From the NCBI GenBank assembly GCA_964581455.1, contig CAZOOT010000108.1, positions 1 to 10,978 of the forward strand: DNA of 10,978 bases, written 5' to 3'. The DNA comes from VBAS01 sp964581455 (GTDB lineage: Bacteria; Bacteroidota; Bacteroidia; Chitinophagales; Chitinophagaceae). Shown one piece after another: positions 1 to 5,160 of this stretch. The notes below the pieces were generated by a model. The model ran no database searches, was not told where the DNA came from, and saw nothing but the letters and a program-made list of their open reading frames with translations. Made by a program: the position numbers and the translations under genes. Numbering within the stretch: position 1 is the first letter of the stretch; each line of letters begins with the position of its first letter.

Positions 1-100
1 TAATAACTGCCACTGCCTTTTTCTCATCAGCCTGCATCATAGCCGTGTACCCGACTATGTCGGTAAACATGATTGCAGCGAGCTGGCGGGTTTGGGGCAC
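1..100 (-). CDS. Class III nucleotide cyclase, N-terminus only (cut by window edge)
   Basis: The first 33 codons of a gene that runs leftwards out of the window. The peptide contains QLAAIMFTDIVGYTAMMQ and aligns residue for residue with the start of the complete cyclase next to it, including Asp14, the first metal-binding aspartate of class III adenylate/guanylate cyclases. I place the start at a GTG (98-100): the frame is open upstream to a TAG but has no ATG or TTG there, and the GTG gives the same N-terminal length as the paralogue. The gene starts 40 bases after the stop of the upstream paralogue on the same strand, so the two are probably co-transcribed. Differences from the paralogue are mostly at third codon positions, so this is an old duplication kept under protein-level selection. 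The domains after residue 33 cannot be seen. Confidence 0.85.
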   Translation of the reverse strand, partial: MPQTRQLAAIMFTDIVGYTAMMQADEKKAVAVI

Positions 101-140
101 TTTATTAATTATTTTATTAAAAGATATTGTAAAACTAATT

Positions 141-2150
141 TTAATCTAATGGCAAATTCATCTTCTTCAAAAAGGCCATGTGTCGGGGATCACCCACCAG
201 GTTTTTCAAAAGAGGATCATCTTTGATAAAAATTAACCAACCTTCTTTTTTATTAAATGCACTTTCCAGTTGCATAAATGCCCTATCTTTTTCACCCCTG
301 AAGGCATGAAGTCGTGCCAGCAGGTAGCTCCAGTCGTTCTGATATTTATCTGTAAACTCTTTCATCATTTGATCTGCTTCATTCTTCCGGCCCAATGCAT
401 GATAAGCCAAAGCCAATCCGAAGGTTTTAAATGGTTCATTGTTTTCTTGCTTCATTTCGGCAAGGGCAATTTCTGGTTTACCCTGTAACAAATAAATTTC
501 ACCCATGTACAGGTGTGCCCGTTGAAACTGTGGGTTTAGTTCCAGGATTTTTTTGTATAAAACAATAGCTTCTTCATAGTGGTTGGTACGAATCAGGTTA
601 TGTCCTTTTGAAATATAGGTGATCACTTTCAACGGGTCAATATCCAGAGATTGCTTGAAATATTGGTTGCCTTCATCCCATTTACCTAATGCTGTTGCCA
701 GTCCTCCCAAACTCCTTAACACTTCAGAATTTCCCGGATCCAGACTAAGTGCCTTTTGAAAAGAGGTTTCCGCTTCATCCCAGTCAAAATCATAACTATA
801 TTGAACTTCTGCCAAGGCCCGATAGCCATTGAATAGGTTTTTGTCCAGTGATATTGCTATTTCAGCAGCTTTCCGTGCTTTTTCATAGCCTTCATTTTGA
901 TCTATATATTTCTGCCAGGCTTGTCGCATTAAAGCATTAGAAATTCTTGACCAGGTAAAGGCATCAAGGGAGTCAATAGCTAATGCCTTGTAATAAAAGT
1001 CCAGCGCTTTAGCAACATTTTCTTTATCCAGCTTATCATCAAAAAAATAATTTCCCTGCAGAATAAGATTATGTACTTCGATATTGGCAGATTTAGTTGC
1101 ACTGGATGGTAGAGTAAGTAGCTTCAACTTTAATTGTTTTACAACAGCTCCGGCTATTTCATCTTGTAATTTAAAAATACCCTCCAAGTCGCGATCAAAT
1201 GTTTCGCTCCATAAATGTGTACCATCAGTTGCTCTTATTAATTGAGCTGTTACACGAATCTGATGCCCATCTTTTCGTACGCTGCCTTCCAGTAAGTGAG
1301 CTACACCTAACTTTTCTGCAATTACACGAAGGTCTTCATTCTTCCCTTTAAAAGCAAATGAAGAAGTACGACCTATCACTTTTAGCTCTGGGATCTTCGC
1401 CAGGAGGTTCAGCAATTCTTCACTCAGTCCATCAGAGAAATATTCCTGATCCTTACCGACACTCATATCAACAAAAGGCAAAACAGCAATTGATTTATCT
1501 GCAACTTTATCATTTTTGACAAACAAAATTTTATAAATAAAAAAACCAGCCACAAGAAGAAGGATCATTGCAACAATTAAAATGATATTTCGGTTCTGAA
1601 CATTTTTCTTCTTCAGTTTTCCTTCCATTTTTTTTCTCTGCGGTACAAATAATCCATCATTCGTCAATGCAAACACTTCCATTGATTTGCCTACATTCTT
1701 AAATTCAAAATGTCCGAGTGATTCGGCAGTAATGGAAACATTGTTTTTTATTTTATTATGAACTTCTTCAGAAATAAGAATTGTATTTTCCTGTCCAAGC
1801 GATTGAACCCTTGAAGCCACGTTCACTCCATCACCTAAAGCTTTTGCATCTTCAAAAAAAACTTCACCAATATGTAAACCAATGCGAAGAGGAACAACTG
1901 GTTCAGATTTCAAATCTTTTTGTACTGCTAACGAACAATTCACCGCATCGGTAGCGCTGGAGAAAATACAAAGACTTCCATCGCCATAATAATTTAATAC
2001 CTGGCCATTAAAATGTGATACCCATTTTTCGAGTGTTGTATTGTAATGTTTGATGACCGCCACGGCCTTCTCTTCGTCTTGTTGCATCATGGCCGTGTAC
2101 CCGACAATATCGGTGAACATGATGGCGGCGAGCTGGCGGGATGGTGACAT
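141..2150 (-). CDS. Class III adenylate/guanylate cyclase with TM, TolB-like and TPR domains
   Basis: A 669-residue signalling protein, probably anchored in the inner membrane. Residues 6-165 form a class III cyclase domain: the FTDIVGYT motif gives metal ligand Asp14, YYGDG gives Asp57, and GDGVNVASR gives the transition-state residues Asn110 and Arg114. About residues 188-211 are one hydrophobic membrane segment. Residues 219-345 match the TolB N-terminal-like domain often found in such cyclases (KSIAVLPF, YFSDGLSEELLNLL, EGSVRK, HLWSETFDR). From about 380 to 635 there are TPR-like helical repeats for protein contacts. The substrate-selecting positions are not canonical: Asn53 stands where adenylate cyclases have Lys, and Lys103 where they have Asp. 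The product nucleotide is therefore uncertain. The ATG start gives the conserved N-terminus. A weak promoter-like pair (TACATTTT at 2179-2186, TTG at 2203-2205, minus strand) lies upstream. The domain assignment is firm; the physiological signal is unknown. Confidence 0.92.
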   Translation of the reverse strand: MSPSRQLAAIMFTDIVGYTAMMQQDEEKAVAVIKHYNTTLEKWVSHFNGQVLNYYGDGSLCIFSSATDAVNCSLAVQKDLKSEPVVPLRIGLHIGEVFFEDAKALGDGVNVASRVQSLGQENTILISEEVHNKIKNNVSITAESLGHFEFKNVGKSMEVFALTNDGLFVPQRKKMEGKLKKKNVQNRNIILIVAMILLLVAGFFIYKILFVKNDKVADKSIAVLPFVDMSVGKDQEYFSDGLSEELLNLLAKIPELKVIGRTSSFAFKGKNEDLRVIAEKLGVAHLLEGSVRKDGHQIRVTAQLIRATDGTHLWSETFDRDLEGIFKLQDEIAGAVVKQLKLKLLTLPSSATKSANIEVHNLILQGNYFFDDKLDKENVAKALDFYYKALAIDSLDAFTWSRISNALMRQAWQKYIDQNEGYEKARKAAEIAISLDKNLFNGYRALAEVQYSYDFDWDEAETSFQKALSLDPGNSEVLRSLGGLATALGKWDEGNQYFKQSLDIDPLKVITYISKGHNLIRTNHYEEAIVLYKKILELNPQFQRAHLYMGEIYLLQGKPEIALAEMKQENNEPFKTFGLALAYHALGRKNEADQMMKEFTDKYQNDWSYLLARLHAFRGEKDRAFMQLESAFNKKEGWLIFIKDDPLLKNLVGDPRHMAFLKKMNLPLD

Positions 2151-2312
2151 GAAGAAATTCTTTTTTTTGAAGGTAACGAAAATGTACTTGCCTGTTAAAA
2201 TTCAATCGTATCTGTTTTCATGAATATCTGTCTTTCTTTGTTTTGAAATCCTTAAAAAAGAGAGTACTTTCACTTTTACTAACTCCTTTTCCCATCCTTT
2301 CGCTAACTAAAC

Positions 2313-2327
2313 TTCCCGATCCGGGAA
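2313..2327. repeat. Short inverted repeat in divergent intergenic region
   Basis: TTCCCG, a three-base loop, then CGGGAA form a perfect 6-bp stem, followed by TCCTTTT. It lies about 45 bases before the ATG of the secreted unknown protein, in the 222-base region between that gene and the divergent cyclase. It could be an operator or a small 5'-leader hairpin. The stem is short, so it may have no function. I saw no exact TAnnTTTG promoter for the plus-strand gene in this region. Confidence 0.3.
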
Positions 2328-2372
2328 TCCTTTTAAAAACCTTTCGGTTATTATTTATAGACCAACCTGGTA

Positions 2373-3416
2373 ATGAAGAAGCAACTACTTATACTTTTAT
2401 TGCAATTTATTTTTGCCGGCCCGGTAAACAGCCAGTCATTTACTGTTGACGATCTTATCAAACTCAGTTCTGTTTCTCCAAAACTTTTGGACAATCATTT
2501 GAAAAGGGAAGGATTTTCAAACATCCGTCATTGGATAGATTATGATTTGCGGAAAATCAGTTTTTATGAAAAAATTAAAACAGCTAAAAGAGATTCATTG
2601 ACAGGAAGAGTAGTGGAATTGTATAAAAAAGGCGGCATCAGATATCTAGAATTTCACACCCCCTCTTTTACAGAATACCTGGATGGGCACAGAAGGCTGG
2701 TGAAAGCGGGTTTTTTTCATGATGAGAAAAAAGAGTTGACACAGACTGGCAATAAAATTTATCAAAAAAAAAATATGGTCGTATTGGCAACGACCAGCTC
2801 AACGGATGATATCATACAATATAATTTTCAACTGACTGTAAATGAATATCCAAATCCTTCCTCCATCCGTTATGCAGAAGATTTATTAAAATTTAATTCG
2901 CATGAATACCTGGCTGGTTTTTTTGGGGAGAAAAATGTAAAAAAAGATCTCTTTTATTTTTCAGAAAAAGAATTAAAAAGCTGTACTGTATTATTTGGTA
3001 ATAGCAACAGACAAGCAGTTTTTGTTTGGAATGATGAGGAAAATCTCCGTGATCTTTCTTATATACTGGTCAGTAATATTATTTCAACAGTAAGTGCAGA
3101 AAAATTTAACCAGGTGCTTGGTCTTAACAAATGGGAATTGGAAAATGGAATTTATTCCGGCATGAGTATAAAGGAATTGCTGAAACTGAATCAAAAAGAT
3201 TTTGAGATCTATGGCAGTTTATCCGAAAAAGCATTTATGATAAAACAGGAAAACGAAGGTAAAATAGATTTTAAAAAAGTAGCTGTTATGCTGAGTTGTA
3301 ATAATTGTAATGATGACAAGTTGCTTAAAAATTCAGCAGTTAAAGCTTTTGATATAGCTGAAGAAAATCTTCCTATGTATGTTTATCATATCATTATTTA
3401 TTCAGACAAACAGTAG
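2373..3416 (+). CDS. Secreted protein of unknown function
   Basis: I do not recognise a family for this 347-residue protein. It starts with a typical signal peptide (Lys2-Lys3, hydrophobic residues 4-15, likely cleavage near NSQ at 19-21), so it is probably exported to the periplasm or outer membrane. No further membrane segment is evident. The mature part is mixed charged and aromatic sequence with no catalytic signature I can name. Visible landmarks are VFVWNDEENLRDLSY (217-230), GMSIKELLKLN (263-273) and CNNC (309-312), a Cys-x-x-Cys arrangement. The Cys pair could form a disulphide or bind metal, but only one such motif is present, so this is speculative. The gene is monocistronic by context: a divergent cyclase lies on its left and a cyclase-gene remnant converges on its right. 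I found no strong terminator after the stop. The ATG fits the signal peptide. Confidence 0.75.
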   Translation: MKKQLLILLLQFIFAGPVNSQSFTVDDLIKLSSVSPKLLDNHLKREGFSNIRHWIDYDLRKISFYEKIKTAKRDSLTGRVVELYKKGGIRYLEFHTPSFTEYLDGHRRLVKAGFFHDEKKELTQTGNKIYQKKNMVVLATTSSTDDIIQYNFQLTVNEYPNPSSIRYAEDLLKFNSHEYLAGFFGEKNVKKDLFYFSEKELKSCTVLFGNSNRQAVFVWNDEENLRDLSYILVSNIISTVSAEKFNQVLGLNKWELENGIYSGMSIKELLKLNQKDFEIYGSLSEKAFMIKQENEGKIDFKKVAVMLSCNNCNDDKLLKNSAVKAFDIAEENLPMYVYHIIIYSDKQ

Positions 3417-3512
3417 GAATACAAATGTTTTTTGAGCTTCATTACCAATTAAGGTTGTAAACCCGACTATGTCGGTAAACATGATGGCAGCAAGCTGATG
3501 GGATAGAGATAT
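3405..3512 (-). pseudogene. Remnant of a third class III cyclase gene (N-terminal fragment)
   Basis: Read on the minus strand, this stretch gives SHQLAAIMFTDIVGFTTL followed by IGNEAQKTF, which is the metal-binding start of a class III cyclase domain as in the two cyclases to the left. It cannot be a working gene. A TGA stop (3513-3515 on the plus strand) sits four codons before the homology, no in-frame ATG, GTG or TTG precedes it, and after about 27 recognisable codons the frame ends at a TGA inside the 3' end of the neighbouring gene. A 25-base stretch (3461-3485) is identical to 49-73 in the truncated cyclase gene. The most likely origin is a third cyclase copy whose body was deleted or replaced when the secreted-protein gene came to lie beside it. 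Recognisable homology covers roughly 3420-3505. Confidence 0.75.
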
Positions 3513-3535
3513 TCAGCAATATAATTATCTCAAAA

Positions 3536-4483
3536 TTAGTCATGATGTTTTTCATCTGGAAAAAGAAAAGAAAGCCAATGAAGAGCATTTAGAATAAACT
3601 GAGGGTTTTGTTTTCCAATCAACGAATTCATCCCGGTCTTTACACGGTTTGGTCCTACCAGTTGTGCGGTAAGCATTCCGGCTTCACCGAGTATGATCAC
3701 TCTTCCTTTTCCAAACTCACCTGCGGCAGCCTGTAGCCAATTTTTTGCCGGAACAACCGGAGTATGTTCCCGAAATCTCCAGGCAGTATCCGGATTGAAT
3801 GAAACTACATGATCGGAAAAACTGAATAGCCCCTGCATCTTGTTCTGATCAATTGTAAAAGCCTGACCCCAGAATGTTGCTACGGAATCAATTCTTTCAG
3901 CATTATTTCTGCCAGCAGTAACCGGATGGTCTTTTAAAGTCTGGTCGAATCGCCTGAAAACCAAAGGGTCCCATTGTATAGTATCAATTGCAAATCCGTT
4001 GGAAAAAAAAGCACCAAATTTTTCAGCTAGCAAAGCTGCTGCTCCAGGAAAAGGCATGTGGTCAGCTACCAATAACAAGGAACCTCCGTTTATTACCCAT
4101 TTATAAACTGATTCTATTTCTTCTTTTGAGAAGGCCGGATAAACAGGAAAAGCCCAATTGTCAATATTTTCTTTTGCAAGTGCATTGATAATAACCAGTA
4201 TGCTGCAGTTTTGATGCAGCAGGTCATAAGAGAAATCTTTTTCAAGATAATGAACCCGATAACCATCTTTTTCAAGTAAGTCAAAAAAGGGATTGTAGTT
4301 TCCTTCTTTTAAAAAAAAATTATTATGATGAAGATCTGCAAGAACAACCGGGCCTTCTGAATTTTTATATGCCGGAATAAAATCCAGAAACTGAAAAGAT
4401 GAATCCACCACTTGCTGAGTATATAACTGAACCGGGAATAAAAAAAAGATTAAAAATTTTATAGCTGAATGGTAAGTATTCAT
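3536..4483 (-). CDS. Secreted GATase-like (DUF4350-like) domain protein
   Basis: A 315-residue exported protein. I chose the ATG at 4483 rather than the TTG at 4507 because it directly precedes a signal peptide (hydrophobic residues 9-20, cleavage near YTQ at 21-23). The mature part shows the pattern of class I glutamine-amidotransferase-like folds of the DUF4350/ThuA type. There is an early strand with VVLADLHHNN (46-55), then a segment asking how low the molecule is (ILVIINAL, 95-102), then EEIESVYKWVINGGSLLLVADHMPFPGAA (121-149, the typical 'nucleophile-elbow' region, here without Cys), and late GRVIILGEAGMLTAQL (260-275). No catalytic triad is evident, so it may bind a ligand or carbohydrate rather than act as an enzyme. 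The family label is by pattern memory and is tentative. An imperfect 19-bp palindrome lies just upstream, and its downstream neighbour is only the cyclase remnant. Confidence 0.7.
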   Translation of the reverse strand: MNTYHSAIKFLIFFLFPVQLYTQQVVDSSFQFLDFIPAYKNSEGPVVLADLHHNNFFLKEGNYNPFFDLLEKDGYRVHYLEKDFSYDLLHQNCSILVIINALAKENIDNWAFPVYPAFSKEEIESVYKWVINGGSLLLVADHMPFPGAAALLAEKFGAFFSNGFAIDTIQWDPLVFRRFDQTLKDHPVTAGRNNAERIDSVATFWGQAFTIDQNKMQGLFSFSDHVVSFNPDTAWRFREHTPVVPAKNWLQAAAGEFGKGRVIILGEAGMLTAQLVGPNRVKTGMNSLIGKQNPQFILNALHWLSFLFPDEKHHD

Positions 4484-4508
4484 TTTACATACATTTTCAG
4501 AAAACAAA

Positions 4509-4527
4509 ACCCTGTTCAGAACAAGGT
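4509..4527. promoter_or_regulatory. Operator-like imperfect palindrome upstream of the GATase-like gene
   Basis: Two 9-base arms around a single central base pair at eight of nine positions (ACCcTGTTC / GAACAaGGT). The centre is 35 bases upstream of the ATG at 4483. On the minus strand a TACTTTTG, matching the Bacteroidota -7 box TAnnTTTG, lies 20 bases further upstream at 4548-4555, which would put the palindrome just after the transcription start. That is a normal place for a repressor operator. No good -33 TTG at the right distance was seen, so the promoter part is weaker than the palindrome. Confidence 0.4.
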
Positions 4528-4692
4528 ACTAAAATATTGTTTGGTCACAAAAGTATGGGGTATTGCAAAAACAGCGTTACTGATTTTTTTTCAGCGATAG
4601 CTTTCCTTCATGAAGATTTAAAAATTTGTGCGGAAACCAAAATAAATAAATGGTATAAAATAATTCAGGAGACTAAAAAAGTGATTTTATAA

Positions 4693-5001
4693 TCATGTTA
4701 ATGATAACACCCACTCCATTTTAAAGTTTTTTTGCTTTCCTTTTATACAGGTAAACAGGAAACTGGTTGTAAAAGGCATATTGATCCTTTCTTCTCCGGT
4801 TTCAGTTTCTACCGGGATGTCAATTCCGATGATGCCACTTACATAGGTTTCTATAGTAGAAGATTCGAATGAATGGTGTTTGGATGGCATAGTTTGCGAT
4901 CTGAAACCAGTTTTATATCTGTGGTCAGCCAGTCTTTCTACCAGGTCCTGCAGAAATTCCGGTTGATCAAATGAAGCAGATATGTAAAATGTTTGTTTCA
5001 T
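4693..5001 (-). CDS. Small protein of unknown function (102 aa)
   Basis: An ATG-started ORF of 102 codons with no signal peptide, so probably cytoplasmic. It begins MKQTFYISASFDQPEF and contains DLVERLADHRYKTGFRSQ (about 20-37). The second half has an acidic stretch IPVETETGEERINMPF followed by a basic KGKQKNFKMEW. The alternation suggests a small alpha/beta fold, but I recognise no family. It lies between the ade gene (159 bases upstream, same strand) and the GATase-like gene (209 bases downstream), both with gaps too long to assume an operon. Its reading frame is not overlapped by any better candidate and its amino-acid composition looks natural, which is why I list it. Confidence 0.6.
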   Translation of the reverse strand: MKQTFYISASFDQPEFLQDLVERLADHRYKTGFRSQTMPSKHHSFESSTIETYVSGIIGIDIPVETETGEERINMPFTTSFLFTCIKGKQKNFKMEWVLSLT

Positions 5002-5003
5002 AA

Positions 5004-5083
5004 CAAGGTCTTTATTTTCTGACCCTGTTCCCGCTTCACTGTGTCAACCCCGCAAGGGTCTTTATCTTATCTACGTATAAGAT
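5004..5083. repeat. Cluster of short direct and inverted repeats between ade and the 102-aa gene
   Basis: Within the 159-base gap three small repeat signals sit together. The sequences at 5004-5015 and 5053-5065 are near-identical direct repeats (CAAGGTCTTTAT with one inserted G). GACCC (5021-5025) and GGGTC (5056-5060) can pair. ATCTTAT (5064-5070) and ATAAGAT (5077-5083) form a perfect 7-bp inverted repeat around a 6-base loop. They could form the 5' leader or an operator of the 102-aa gene, or a weak 3' end for ade. No T-run follows on the minus strand, so a classical terminator is not supported. Confidence 0.35.
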
Positions 5084-5160
5084 GTGTAAACAGACTTATG
5101 TGTTTATTAAGGGAATGTGAAAGTTGGAATTGTTAAAAACCAGATTGGTAAAAGAGATTC

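Noticed and set aside
2008..2205. Minus-strand ORF of 65 codons overlapping the start of the cyclase gene
   Set aside because: It is the same DNA read one frame off; the cyclase frame carries the conserved motif and the GC-rich codons explain the open shadow.
4484..4507. Upstream TTG start adding eight residues to the GATase-like protein
   Set aside because: The ATG at 4483 leads directly into a normal signal peptide; the TTG extension adds charged residues and is less usual.
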